Shown here: positions 36,518 to 45,349 of the stretch, in pieces
Layout: each line of letters starts with the position of its first letter
How positions within the stretch are numbered: the stretch's first letter is position 1
From: Balneola sp.
GTDB taxonomy: Bacteria; Bacteroidota; Rhodothermia; Balneolales; Balneolaceae
Length of the DNA stretch: 64,000 nt
Assembly (NCBI GenBank): GCA_003712055.1
Contig: RHLJ01000004.1
Span: 310,001-374,000 of the forward strand
Direction: 5' to 3'
Made by a program: the position numbers and the translations under genes
Notes under the pieces: generated by a model
The model's input: the letters and a program-made list of their open reading frames with translations, nothing else
What the model was told of the DNA's origin: nothing
Databases searched by the model: none

Positions 36518-38059
36518 TTGTCTTTTGAAGAATATGGTCTGAGCCCCGAATTATTGAGCGGGCTGACCGATGTACAAATTGATGCGCCTTCACCTTTTCA
36601 GCAACAAGTGTTACCGGCTGCCTTAGATGGAAAAAATCTACTCGTAAAGTCAGAAGCCGGAGACATAGTTTCATTTTTAATTCCAACGTTAAAAACACTT
36701 GTAGAGAACGGAGAAAAAGAAGGCACCAAAGTTTTAATCTTAACACCATCTATAGAGCGTGCTATTGCCATTGATGAACTAATATGGGCTACAGGATATC
36801 ATGCTCAAATAAGCAGTGCGTTGCTTGCCATTAAAGGTAACAAAGAAGAACAAGAGCAAGCCGTACTTGATGGGGCGCCAGTGATTGTAGCTAATCCCGG
36901 GCGTTTAATTGAAATACTGGATAAAAATAATTTCCATTTAAAAGAGCTACAACTCATCGTAATTGATGAAGCTCATGATATGGAAAACTTTAACCTGGTA
37001 AACAGGGTGAAGGATATCTTACGCTTTGTTGACGGGAAACCACAAACGTTGGTGCTTTCGGAGCAAAGAAATAATGCTACTGAAGAGCTTGTAAAAGTAA
37101 CTCTTCAAAACCCAGAGCTCATCGGTTTTGATATCCAGGAGCCTTCTGAGAAAAAAGGAAAAGCGAATGGGGCGGCTCCACAAAAGAAGGAGGAAGCTCC
37201 CGAAAATGATTCCTCAGAAATCGATCTTGAAGGGGCTAAGAAAAAGCTAGATGAAGTCTCTGTAAAAGTGGTTCTGAAAGCTGACCAAAAAGAAGAGGAA
37301 CCTGCACAAGAACAACCGGCTGAAAAACCTGCTTCAGCAAAAAAAGGAAAGGCTGGAAAGCAAAAGTTAAGTGCCAAAGAGCATGGTTTTATAAACGTAC
37401 CTCCGCGCATGAAAATCTCTACACTTATGGCGCATCTGGAGGAATCTACAGCCCAAAAAGTCATAGTTTTTTCAGCATCAAAGAGAACTGCAGACAGACT
37501 ATTCCATATCCTCAAGAAAAAGAATTGGGGAGTAGTTAGTGTAAGTGGTGACCTTGAAAAAGAGATTTATACCGAGCGCTATGAAAAGTTTGTTTCCGGA
37601 GACATGCGTGTTTGTGTAACCGGAGGAATGTCGGTAGAAGATATCGAGATACATCAGGCTGAGGAGATTATTAATTACGATGTGCCAGAAAGCGTAGACG
37701 AATACAGTCGTCGAATTGAACTGGTTAAGTCTGGCAAAACAGCCAGAATTATTTCATTGGTATCCAAAATGGATAAGGATGATATAGCCCGAATTTCCGA
37801 TGAATTGGGATATGCTCCTTTTGAAATTCCATTACCGCTTCAGGTTAAGGAAAAAAAGAAGGGGAACAAGTCGGGTCCTAAGAAAAGAGCAACGGGAAAG
37901 AAACCCGCTGCACAAAAGAATAAAGCAAAGAAAGCACCCAGAAAAAAGGTGAAGCCAAATGAATTACCCAGACCAACTTATGAAGGTTTGTCTGGAGGAA
38001 GAGATGGAGATTCCAACTCTAAAGGAGTGTTTGGTTGGGTAAAAAAGTTGTTTAACTAA
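36518..38059 (+). CDS. DEAD/DEAH-box helicase homologue with degenerate ATPase motifs
   Basis: A 513-residue cytoplasmic protein starting at TTG 36518, preceded by the good ribosome site GAAAGAGGTG. The fold follows SF2 RNA helicases: MSFEEYGLS...SPFQQQVLPAALDG opening, PTLKTL (Ia region), VANPGRL (PTRELA/TPGR region), VIDEAHDM (motif II), and a RecA2 domain (KVIVFSASKRTADRLFHIL). However the Walker A AxTGxGKT is SEAGDIVSF, motif III SAT is SEQ, motif V is TGGMSVEDI instead of TDVAARGID, and motif VI HRIGRTGR is SRRIELVKSG. It probably cannot bind or hydrolyse ATP. The C-terminal third has Lys-rich tracts (KKKGNKSGPKK, NKAKKAPRKKVKP) suited to RNA binding. A terminator follows. Confidence 0.85.
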   Translation: MSFEEYGLSPELLSGLTDVQIDAPSPFQQQVLPAALDGKNLLVKSEAGDIVSFLIPTLKTLVENGEKEGTKVLILTPSIERAIAIDELIWATGYHAQISSALLAIKGNKEEQEQAVLDGAPVIVANPGRLIEILDKNNFHLKELQLIVIDEAHDMENFNLVNRVKDILRFVDGKPQTLVLSEQRNNATEELVKVTLQNPELIGFDIQEPSEKKGKANGAAPQKKEEAPENDSSEIDLEGAKKKLDEVSVKVVLKADQKEEEPAQEQPAEKPASAKKGKAGKQKLSAKEHGFINVPPRMKISTLMAHLEESTAQKVIVFSASKRTADRLFHILKKKNWGVVSVSGDLEKEIYTERYEKFVSGDMRVCVTGGMSVEDIEIHQAEEIINYDVPESVDEYSRRIELVKSGKTARIISLVSKMDKDDIARISDELGYAPFEIPLPLQVKEKKKGNKSGPKKRATGKKPAAQKNKAKKAPRKKVKPNELPRPTYEGLSGGRDGDSNSKGVFGWVKKLFN

Positions 38060-38068
38060 ACAACTCCC

Positions 38069-38097
38069 AAAGGCATCCATATTGGATGCCTTTTTTT
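38069..38097 (+). terminator. Intrinsic terminator
   Basis: Perfect 10-bp stem AAAGGCATCC / GGATGCCTTT with a 5-base loop followed by TTTTATT, directly after the DEAD-box homologue. Confidence 0.88.
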
Positions 38098-38147
38098 ATT
38101 TGTAGAAATAGTGTTCTGCTTATATTCACAATCAGGAGGAAGAGAGT

Positions 38148-38765
38148 ATGGCAGAGTTTATAAAGATCTTTAGCAACCCAATTGATCAAAAAGCGATTGA
38201 TAAGGTTGTGGCTGTTCTAAAGCGTGGAGGCCTTGTTATTTATCCAACTGATACCGTTTATGGGCTTGGGTGCGATATCTATAATAAGAAGGCACTGGAG
38301 AAAGTAGCCAGAATAAAAGGGGTTAAACTTGAAAAGGCAGAGTTGTCTTTTATATGCTCCGATCTGAAAAATCTTTCGGATTATACTAGTCAGATTGAAA
38401 CCAAAACCTTCAAAATTTTGAAGAGGTCTCTCCCAGGACCTTATACTTTTATCCTTCCTGGAGGAAGTAACTTACCTCCGGCATTCAAGAGAAAAAAAAC
38501 AGTGGGGATTAGAATTCCTGATAGTCCAATTGCCTTGGCTCTGGCCAAATCATTGGGTAACCCGATAGTTTCTACCTCAATAAAAGATGAAGATGAAGTG
38601 ATCGAATATACCACCGACCCGGAGCTGATATTTGAAAAGTGGCAAGGCCAGGTCGATATAGTAATTGATGGAGGTTATGGAGGGAATGAAGGATCAACAG
38701 TAGTCGATCTTACCACATCTACACCCGTTTTAATTCGCGAAGGAAAAGGTGAAATTATCTTATAA
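38148..38765 (+). CDS. yciO: YciO-type YrdC/Sua5 family protein (threonylcarbamoyl-AMP synthase-like)
   Basis: A 205-residue cytoplasmic YrdC-fold protein. It has GGLVIYPTDTVYGLGCD, the RIKGVKLEKAELSFIC nucleotide region, KRKKTVGIRIPD and STSIKDEDE. The last replaces the S-x-N of TsaC by the STS form seen in E. coli YciO, so it is nearer to YciO than to TsaC. TsaC-type enzymes make threonylcarbamoyl-AMP for tRNA t6A; YciO has weak activity and an uncertain role. An EEP protein follows 18 bases later. The true TsaC is expected elsewhere in the genome. Confidence 0.85.
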   Translation: MAEFIKIFSNPIDQKAIDKVVAVLKRGGLVIYPTDTVYGLGCDIYNKKALEKVARIKGVKLEKAELSFICSDLKNLSDYTSQIETKTFKILKRSLPGPYTFILPGGSNLPPAFKRKKTVGIRIPDSPIALALAKSLGNPIVSTSIKDEDEVIEYTTDPELIFEKWQGQVDIVIDGGYGGNEGSTVVDLTTSTPVLIREGKGEIIL

Positions 38766-38783
38766 AGTCATAATGTCAATAGA

Positions 38784-39620
38784 ATGAAAAAAACTATCCT
38801 AACTTTTCTAATAACGACCTGCATTTCTCTCATGGTTTTAGCGCAAGACTATTCTGCTATGACTTATAATATTCGATACAACACTCAGGGAGATGGAGTG
38901 GATTGGTGGGAGAATAGAAAAGAATGGGTAGCTGATGTAATCAACTTTTATGAACCGGATGTACTTGGTATACAAGAAGGTTTGCATGGGCAGGTAATGT
39001 ATTTAGATAGTGCTCTGATTGAATACTCTTATGTAGGGGTAGGAAGAGATGATGGACTAAAAGAAGGGGAATATGCAGCCATTTATTTTAAAGAGGAGAA
39101 ACTAGCGGTACTAGATTCAGGAACTTTTTGGCTATCAGAGACACCCAATGAACCTTCGTATGGTTGGGGAGCAAACTTCAGGAGAATTACTACCTGGGCT
39201 GAATTCCAGGATAAAGATTCAGGAGATATAATATGGGTACTAAACGCCCATTTCGATCATGAGACTCCGCTGGCCAGGCTGAATGGAGCCAAACTGATGT
39301 TAGAGAAGCTGGAGTCTTGGAATACTACTAATGACCCTGTTATCGTGATGGGTGATTTTAATGCTATCCCTGAAGCAGAACCGATTCAGGTTTTTAGTTC
39401 TGAATTATATGACTCAAAAGAAGTTTCGCAAACCTCTCCTATTGGGCCTATTGGAACGTACAACGGCTTTGATGTACATCATCCGCTGGACAATAGAATT
39501 GATTATATATTTGTGAATGGGAAAATCAATGTGCAGAAATACGCTGTTATATCAGAGACTAGAGATCAGCGAACACCGTCCGATCATCTTCCGGTATATA
39601 TAAAATTCAATACGAACTAA
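38784..39620 (+). CDS. Secreted endonuclease/exonuclease/phosphatase family protein
   Basis: A 278-residue exported protein with a signal peptide (LTFLITTCISLMVLAQD). The EEP fold is complete: MTYNIRYNTQGDGVDWW at the start, catalytic Glu in DVLGIQEGL, NAHFDHETPLAR, VIVMGDFNAIPEAEPI, and RTPSDHLPVYIKF at the end. The DxH/N pairs fit phosphatase or phosphodiesterase function outside the cytoplasm, possibly on phospholipid or nucleotide substrates. Unlike the one at 11432 it has no lipobox. It follows the YciO-like gene by 18 bases, so the two may be co-transcribed. Confidence 0.9.
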   Translation: MKKTILTFLITTCISLMVLAQDYSAMTYNIRYNTQGDGVDWWENRKEWVADVINFYEPDVLGIQEGLHGQVMYLDSALIEYSYVGVGRDDGLKEGEYAAIYFKEEKLAVLDSGTFWLSETPNEPSYGWGANFRRITTWAEFQDKDSGDIIWVLNAHFDHETPLARLNGAKLMLEKLESWNTTNDPVIVMGDFNAIPEAEPIQVFSSELYDSKEVSQTSPIGPIGTYNGFDVHHPLDNRIDYIFVNGKINVQKYAVISETRDQRTPSDHLPVYIKFNTN

Positions 39621-39630
39621 TTCATTTAGA

Positions 39631-40014
39631 TCATTCATAGGGAAACAGCTCGAAAGAAACTTTTCTGGTATCAAAAGCCAGGCACCCTTCGATGGGGCGG
39701 GAGTATTCAATAGGGTTTTCATAACTCCAGGCAATGTTTTTGACCCATAAATTAGAGCCGGAATAGTAATCCCAGTAACTGGCCTTTCCCTTAATAGGGC
39801 ATTCGTATTCAAGATCATTCTTACGATAATGGCTCATATCCAGATCGTCTTTCGGTATATAGTAGGTAGGATCATATATTTTATGACCCACTTCCTTTAA
39901 AATAATGGCTTCATAAGTTTCTGCCAGAATATGACCCTCATAAGAAATTCGGATTTTTCTGGAAGGTTTCTCAAGCTCATGATAATGAAGCTGGTTCATG
40001 TTTCTCTTTACCAT
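39631..40014 (-). CDS. DUF427 family protein
   Basis: A 127-residue cytoplasmic protein with the DUF427 layout: KIRISYEGHILAETYEAIILKE, the Y-Y-I-P segment (PTYYIPKDDLDMSHYRKNDLEYECPIKGKASYWD), and a closing W-x-Y-x-x-P (AWSYENPIEYSRPIEGCLAF). The family is a small beta-fold of unknown activity, found widely. It is convergent with the EEP gene (11-base gap). The function is unknown. Confidence 0.9.
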   Translation of the reverse strand: MVKRNMNQLHYHELEKPSRKIRISYEGHILAETYEAIILKEVGHKIYDPTYYIPKDDLDMSHYRKNDLEYECPIKGKASYWDYYSGSNLWVKNIAWSYENPIEYSRPIEGCLAFDTRKVSFELFPYE

Positions 40015-40035
40015 AATGGATCAATAGAATGAAAA

Positions 40036-40061
40036 GCTTCGGAATCATCACATTCCGAAGC
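40036..40061 (-). terminator. Intrinsic terminator of the SRPBCC gene
   Basis: Perfect 10-bp stem GCTTCGGAAT / ATTCCGAAGC with a 6-base loop, followed on the minus strand by TTTTCATT. Confidence 0.75.
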
Positions 40062-40090
40062 ATGGATTTACTTTTCTAACTTGAAAGTGA

Positions 40091-40576
40091 TTAAGCAGCT
40101 ACCAGCACTCCTTTTTTCCCAATGAGCTTTCCGGTTTTTAAATGAGTATTAAGTCCGTCAGCTACTTGCGTGAGGATGTTTTCGAACTGTTTTTTCATGA
40201 CAACAGATGCCATCACCTTACCTACCACACCAAATTTCGGTTTAAACTTCATGTCGAAGATGAGGGTGCTTTTTTGGTCTTTTGCTTCACTTACCGAAAT
40301 GGTTACCAGGCTTTTCTCGATTGGGAATGGTCCCGGATCATAAACTTCAACGGTATATTTTTCTCCTTCTATATAGTCGAATACACGTTCTCGTATTTCT
40401 CCACCATTGTACATCACACAGGTTCTTTCTGCTCCGTCACCATAAGGGGTTCCATTAGTAATGGGAGAAGACTCAATAAGTGGATGAATCTTGTAAATAG
40501 AACCGAAGTCCTTAATAATATCCCAAACCTGGGTTTTGGGAGCGTCAATAGTTTTGCTAACTGTTAATTCATGCAT
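40091..40576 (-). CDS. SRPBCC family protein
   Basis: A 161-residue single-domain START-like (SRPBCC) protein: ELTVSKTIDAPKTQVWDIIKDFGSIYKIHPL is the standard opening (beta strand, APxxxVWxxxxDF), with the helical C-terminal lid VMASVVMKKQFENILTQVADGL. The deep hydrophobic pocket usually binds lipids or aromatic compounds; the ligand is unknown. It could be polyketide-cyclase-like, but no such genes lie beside it. A terminator follows. Confidence 0.88.
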   Translation of the reverse strand: MHELTVSKTIDAPKTQVWDIIKDFGSIYKIHPLIESSPITNGTPYGDGAERTCVMYNGGEIRERVFDYIEGEKYTVEVYDPGPFPIEKSLVTISVSEAKDQKSTLIFDMKFKPKFGVVGKVMASVVMKKQFENILTQVADGLNTHLKTGKLIGKKGVLVAA

Positions 40577-40769
40577 AATTCTAGGTATTTGTTACTATTC
40601 GGGAGTAAATCTACTATGTCTGTATAGCACAAAAAATGCTGATGAGATAGGAAGGATTTTTTTGTGACGGTTGGGATCGTAATCCTCGTGATACTTCTTC
40701 TTTGGTATAAAAAGGAATTCAATTCAATCCCAAAATTGATATGTTCCTCCCACAATAGACTACCTATAC

Positions 40770-43103
40770 TTGAGTAAACCAGGAATAATAGAATCTGAAA
40801 AACGGGGACTTGTGGCTGTAATGTTTGCAGAAATTGCGAACTATTTTGCCATTGTAAACCAGGATGAACATCAATTAAAAAGGGTTCAGTCTTCGTTTAT
40901 TCATCTGATTAAAGAAGTGGTTCAAAAGTTTGGGGGAGAGCTTATCCAGAATTATGGAGAAGGTGTTTTGTTAACTTTTCAAAGTTCCATCCATGCAATG
41001 GGTGCCGCTAAAGAACTTCAGCAACTTAGTTTGTTGGAGAAGAAACTCAGCCAAAATATAAAAGTAGGGATGCATATTGGTGATATTCTCTATGATGAAG
41101 GAGGCGTATTGGGAGATAGTGTAAATGTATCTGCTCGACTTGGAGCTCTGGGAGTGGGAGGCAGTATAATTTTCTCCGAAAAAGTTTACGATGACATAAA
41201 AAACCAGGGAGGTTTTACTCCCGTTTTTCTGGGAGAGTTCGAACTCAAAAATGTGTCTGAGCCTATAAAAGTTTTTGCCTTAGGCAATGAAGGGCTTATC
41301 CTCCCGAGATACGATCAAATAAGAGCTCAAAGAAGTAATTTTATAAATAGTATTGCTGTTCTTCCTTTTCTTGACATCAACGAGGCTTCAGAGGATAGTT
41401 TTCTAAGTGACGGTATCACTGATGAGATCATTAATTCCTTATCTAAAATCGAAGGCCTGAAAGTTACCTCGAGAACCTCCAGTTTTGCCTTCAAAGGTAA
41501 ATTCAATGATGTAAGAGTGATTGGCAAAGAATTAGGCGTTGGCTCAATCCTTGAGGGCACAGTACAAAGAGCTGGGGATAGAATTAAAGTTTCGGCGAGG
41601 CTGTATAATACCTCAGACGGTTACCAGGTTTGGTCAGATTCATTCAATGGGATGATGACAGATGTATTTGAATTGCAGGATCAAATTGCAGAAAAGATAA
41701 GCAGGCAGTTAAAGGCCAATTTTACTGCCCGTAAAAAACACTTAAAAGCAGCACCCACGCAAAATATAGAGGCGTATAATCTTTATCTCGAGGCCAGGTA
41801 TTATTGGAATAATGGTTCAGTTCCGGAATTAAAAAGAGCTATTAGCTTATTTAGAGAGTGTCTCGAATTGGAGCCCAATTTTAGCCAGGCATGGTCCGGA
41901 TTAGCTACCGCAAACGCTTACCTGGGTGCATATGGACAAATGCCACCCAATGAAGTCTATCCTGAAGCAAAAAAAGCCGCATTAAAAGCTTTAGACCTGG
42001 ATCACCGCCTTGCAGAATCTCAAATTGCACTAGCTTTCGTTGAGTTTTTTTATGAGCTGGATTGGGTAAAGGCCGGAATTTCATTTGAAAGAGCATTGGA
42101 GTTAAATCCGGGATCAGCGCAGGCACATCATACTTATAGCTGGTATTTATCGGCAATGCGAAGGCACAATGAAGCGATTAATGAAATAAATATTGCTCTT
42201 CATCTTGATCCACTTTCTCCTTCAATAGCCACTTATCTGGCTGAGGCTTATTTCTATGCCGAAAACTATGAAGCTGCTCTTGAGCAATACAATAGAGTTC
42301 TTGAGCGATATCCAAATCATAAAAGAGCGCTCGAATTTAAAGCCCGGATACTAAGTACCAACGGCGACTTAGAGGGAGCTTATGAAGTATGGAAGAAGAT
42401 AAAATCACTAAGTCTTGAGCCTAATCATGGAATATCTGGATTCGGAATTTATTATGGTGAGATCGGTGATAAAGAAAAAGCACTGGAGATTATCAAAAAG
42501 GTGGAGGAGCGCGAGAAGAATGAACCCGGAATAAGCTTCTCTAACGATTATGCATTCATCTACACAGCAATGGGAGAGTACGAAAAAGCATTGGATGCAT
42601 TAGAAAGTTCTTTCGAAATACGTTCTGGGGTATTTACTATTTCACTTCATCCAATTTTTGATCCTATTAGAGATCATCCCCGATTTAAAAAGCTAATGGA
42701 TCAAATCCGAAGGGAGCCGGAATACTATTTCAGTGAATCCGGTACAGCAACACTTGAGGAAGAAGATACGGTTGTATTAAAGTCGGAAATCAATGAGTCT
42801 TTGAAGCTGAAAAAAGGAAGTATTATCTACATTGAAGCGGAGGGTAACTATTCGAAGATAGTTTGGGAAGAGAATGGAAAGGCAAGGAGTAAACTGTTAC
42901 GTATTGTAATCAAGAAACTCGAAAGTCAGCTCATTAACCCGTTCTTAATTCGATGTCACCGATCTTTCATTGTCAATCTTAACAAAGACTTCGAAGTTTT
43001 GGGCAATGCCAGAGGATACCGCCTAAAGCATAAGCTCTTAGAAAAGGAAATTCCTATTTCCCGCTCAAAAGGGAGTGAGATAGTTTCCTTGTTAAATGGT
43101 TAA
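40770..43103 (+). CDS. Cyclase-like, TolB/FlgO-like, TPR and LytTR fusion regulator
   Basis: A 777-residue protein with a TTG start (no ATG or GTG lies between the upstream stop and the domain start). In order: class III nucleotide cyclase-like domain (~10-165, RGLVAVMFAEIANYF ... LGDSVNVSARLGALG), TolB/FlgO-like segment (~185-310, NSIAVLPFLDINEASEDSFLSDGITDEIIN), TPR array (~325-640) and a C-terminal LytTR DNA-binding domain (~675-777, KKGSIIYIEAEGNYSKIVW). Both metal Asp positions are Glu here (FAEI, GEGVLLTF), so cyclase activity is doubtful. The LytTR end suggests a one-component transcription regulator with a sensing front. No signal peptide is seen. Confidence 0.87.
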   Translation: MSKPGIIESEKRGLVAVMFAEIANYFAIVNQDEHQLKRVQSSFIHLIKEVVQKFGGELIQNYGEGVLLTFQSSIHAMGAAKELQQLSLLEKKLSQNIKVGMHIGDILYDEGGVLGDSVNVSARLGALGVGGSIIFSEKVYDDIKNQGGFTPVFLGEFELKNVSEPIKVFALGNEGLILPRYDQIRAQRSNFINSIAVLPFLDINEASEDSFLSDGITDEIINSLSKIEGLKVTSRTSSFAFKGKFNDVRVIGKELGVGSILEGTVQRAGDRIKVSARLYNTSDGYQVWSDSFNGMMTDVFELQDQIAEKISRQLKANFTARKKHLKAAPTQNIEAYNLYLEARYYWNNGSVPELKRAISLFRECLELEPNFSQAWSGLATANAYLGAYGQMPPNEVYPEAKKAALKALDLDHRLAESQIALAFVEFFYELDWVKAGISFERALELNPGSAQAHHTYSWYLSAMRRHNEAINEINIALHLDPLSPSIATYLAEAYFYAENYEAALEQYNRVLERYPNHKRALEFKARILSTNGDLEGAYEVWKKIKSLSLEPNHGISGFGIYYGEIGDKEKALEIIKKVEEREKNEPGISFSNDYAFIYTAMGEYEKALDALESSFEIRSGVFTISLHPIFDPIRDHPRFKKLMDQIRREPEYYFSESGTATLEEEDTVVLKSEINESLKLKKGSIIYIEAEGNYSKIVWEENGKARSKLLRIVIKKLESQLINPFLIRCHRSFIVNLNKDFEVLGNARGYRLKHKLLEKEIPISRSKGSEIVSLLNG

Positions 43104-43249
43104 TCGATATTAAGAAGAGGGGCGTTTTGTCATCGGGTTTTACACTTGGTTATCCAAATCTAGATAATAGTTAGAAATAAGTGTAACGTTTACAGAAGCG
43201 GTTGCTCTTAGTACTGTCTGGTCAGAAATAAACTAAAGAGAACACATAC

Positions 43250-44698
43250 ATAAAAAAACTATATCGGTTTTTTGGAGTATGTTCGTTGGCCTTCTTGATT
43301 TCATGTTCCCAAACAAGTCCCGGACATGAAGAAGTGGAACTACCCGATATTAACTTTGAGAAATCACCAATCACTTACGTGAGGCCCACCGGTGAAATCA
43401 TTAACCCTGCGGATGAACATGCCAAAGATGTTTCTTCACCTTTTTTGTGCCTGGTAAATACCTTGGCTAATGAAGGAGAGGAGTGGGCATATAACACAGA
43501 AAAATATTCTCTGGAGATTCCGGACGAATATTTAGACGACCCCAATTTGGAAACCCGGGATATTGTATTTCGAATTGCAGCTCAAAATGCTCACTTACGA
43601 GAATCAGCTGATGATCATGAAGGAGGAGGGATTGTACGATTTGCTCGTTGTAAGCTTCCTGATAGCCCAGCTATTATTGTTGCTGTAGAAAAGAAGCTTG
43701 GAGAATTTGATCAAGATTCGTGGATGTATGCTGAAGTAAAAGACAAGGATACCAACGAAAAGCAGTTCATGGGCGATTGGGTATACATGTGCACGGCAGT
43801 GATTGATCACTTCTGGTGTGATCGTCCCAATGTACCAGATCCATATAATGACTCAGGCTGTACTTATTCCCATTCTACCTGTACCACCTATTCCTGGGTA
43901 TATGTAGATGATGGCGGTGGAGGCGGAGGTGGAATAGGTGCCGGTTCCGGAGACGGAGACCCTTGTGCGGCATGTAATCCGGATGGAGCAGGCATTTGCA
44001 CCAACCAGGAAAGCGGAGGTGTTCCCCAAAGTTGTGCCATCGATTTTAATATTAGCGTGATAACAAATCCTTGCCAACTAGCGGAGTTACTTGAAGAGGA
44101 TGGCTTTTTTAAAAGTTATATGCTCAGTTTAGTAAATGAAGCAAATACCAAAAACAGAGAAACAGGCTGGACTTTTTATAAAGATGGTAATGGAAACCCA
44201 CATTATCAGTACCATCAAGGCCCTGTTGGTGGAGAAGATATGTATTTTAATTCTCCTCATAGCGTTGATGGAGCTATGCATCAGCATTATAATTTCCCTG
44301 GTGCACTCTCTGTGTTTAGTACGACTGATTTAGAGGCTTTATATGGAATGTATAATGCAGGAGGTATCAATAACCTGGGAACCTTTACCTATGGTCTGGT
44401 GACTTTTTTTGGAACCCGGTATATGCTTGCGGTGGATGATGAACAAGCAGTAATTAATTTTCTAACCACTAAATTTAGCACCCAGGCGCAAGTCGATTCC
44501 TTTAGTGGTTTGTATACCTTTCTACTAGATAATTATGCAGATATATATGGTAAAGTAGTAGGTGAGCAACTTGCTTTTCTCGAAATGATAGAGGGTTCAG
44601 GATTTAAGTTCTTTGAGGCGAATCCAAATTTTACCTCATGGACAGCAAAAAGACTACACTCCAACGGAACCACAATCGTTAATGATAACTGTAACTAA
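43250..44698 (+). CDS. Lipoprotein of unknown function, apparent AUA start
   Basis: From ATA 43250 the protein reads (M)KKLYRFFGVCSLAFLISC, a full lipoprotein signal with Cys18 as acylation site; no ATG, GTG or TTG occurs between the upstream stop (43229) and this point. The next usual start, TTG at 43286, would leave only MAFLISC and no export signal. About 482 residues, with no recognised domain. It has a Gly-rich linker (near 43912-43955) and Cys-rich mid-part (DPCAACNPDGAGICTNQ), plus a long C-terminal region rich in Phe, Tyr and Asp. It is followed after 6 bases by a second exported protein. The role is unknown. Confidence 0.7.
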   Translation: MKKLYRFFGVCSLAFLISCSQTSPGHEEVELPDINFEKSPITYVRPTGEIINPADEHAKDVSSPFLCLVNTLANEGEEWAYNTEKYSLEIPDEYLDDPNLETRDIVFRIAAQNAHLRESADDHEGGGIVRFARCKLPDSPAIIVAVEKKLGEFDQDSWMYAEVKDKDTNEKQFMGDWVYMCTAVIDHFWCDRPNVPDPYNDSGCTYSHSTCTTYSWVYVDDGGGGGGGIGAGSGDGDPCAACNPDGAGICTNQESGGVPQSCAIDFNISVITNPCQLAELLEEDGFFKSYMLSLVNEANTKNRETGWTFYKDGNGNPHYQYHQGPVGGEDMYFNSPHSVDGAMHQHYNFPGALSVFSTTDLEALYGMYNAGGINNLGTFTYGLVTFFGTRYMLAVDDEQAVINFLTTKFSTQAQVDSFSGLYTFLLDNYADIYGKVVGEQLAFLEMIEGSGFKFFEANPNFTSWTAKRLHSNGTTIVNDNCN

Positions 44699-44704
44699 AA
44701 GACT

Positions 44705-45238
44705 ATGAAACGATTTACAATACTTACACTTAGCATGTTGGCCATATCCATGCTTTCCTTCGGCCAAACCCCAGAGATAGATATAGATGAAGCGATTCGT
44801 GGATATGCAAAGGTATCAAAATATGCTGGAACATGGATTTCCATTGAAGGAGACGACACCCTAATCGTTAACTTAGAGCTAGGAACATTTTATCAGAAAC
44901 GTTTTAATAAAGATATTCCTGTGCTCTTTGGAACCTATACCTATTCCCTATCAAGCAGTAAGCAGTTAGCTATGGTAGCTGTTGAGGAAGGGGAATTTAC
45001 TTTAAATAATGGATTACTTGTTGGTCGTGATTCACGTCCCTCAATTAACTTTTCATATAAGGATACAGAAACAGGTAGACCTTCACGGTTACGCCTTTAT
45101 GTTGATGAATCTGATGAAAATATACTTTATTGGCATATTGTAAAGACTACAAGATGGATAATCAACGGCGAAGCAAGGTATCCAGCTGGATATTCAGTAC
45201 CTGAAAATTTAACTCTGGTTCGAGTTGATTCGGATTAG
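44705..45238 (+). CDS. Small secreted protein (DUF6705-like)
   Basis: A 177-residue protein with signal peptide (ILTLSMLAISMLSFGQ). The mature domain is beta-rich with YAGTWISIEGDDTLIVNLE and a repeated strand pattern, and fits the small secreted DUF6705-type proteins of Bacteroidota, although the assignment is tentative. It starts 6 bases after the lipoprotein gene, so the two are probably an operon. The function is unknown. A strong hairpin follows within 60 bases. Confidence 0.78.
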   Translation: MKRFTILTLSMLAISMLSFGQTPEIDIDEAIRGYAKVSKYAGTWISIEGDDTLIVNLELGTFYQKRFNKDIPVLFGTYTYSLSSSKQLAMVAVEEGEFTLNNGLLVGRDSRPSINFSYKDTETGRPSRLRLYVDESDENILYWHIVKTTRWIINGEARYPAGYSVPENLTLVRVDSD

Positions 45239-45297
45239 GTTAATAGTCCACCCTTTTTTGGTGGGCTCAAGTACAAAAAAGAGGTGCAAAGAAACAA

Positions 45298-45329
45298 AAA
45301 TGCCCTCACAATAACGTGTGAGGGCATTT
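45298..45329. terminator. Bidirectional intrinsic terminator
   Basis: Perfect 13-bp stem AAATGCCCTCACA / TGTGAGGGCATTT with a 6-base loop and T-run on both flanks. It separates the small secreted protein from the convergent alpha-oxoamine synthase gene. A smaller hairpin (CCACCC / GGGTGG-like) lies at 45247-45265. Confidence 0.9.
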
Positions 45330-45349
45330 AATTTTTTTTAAGATTCAAA

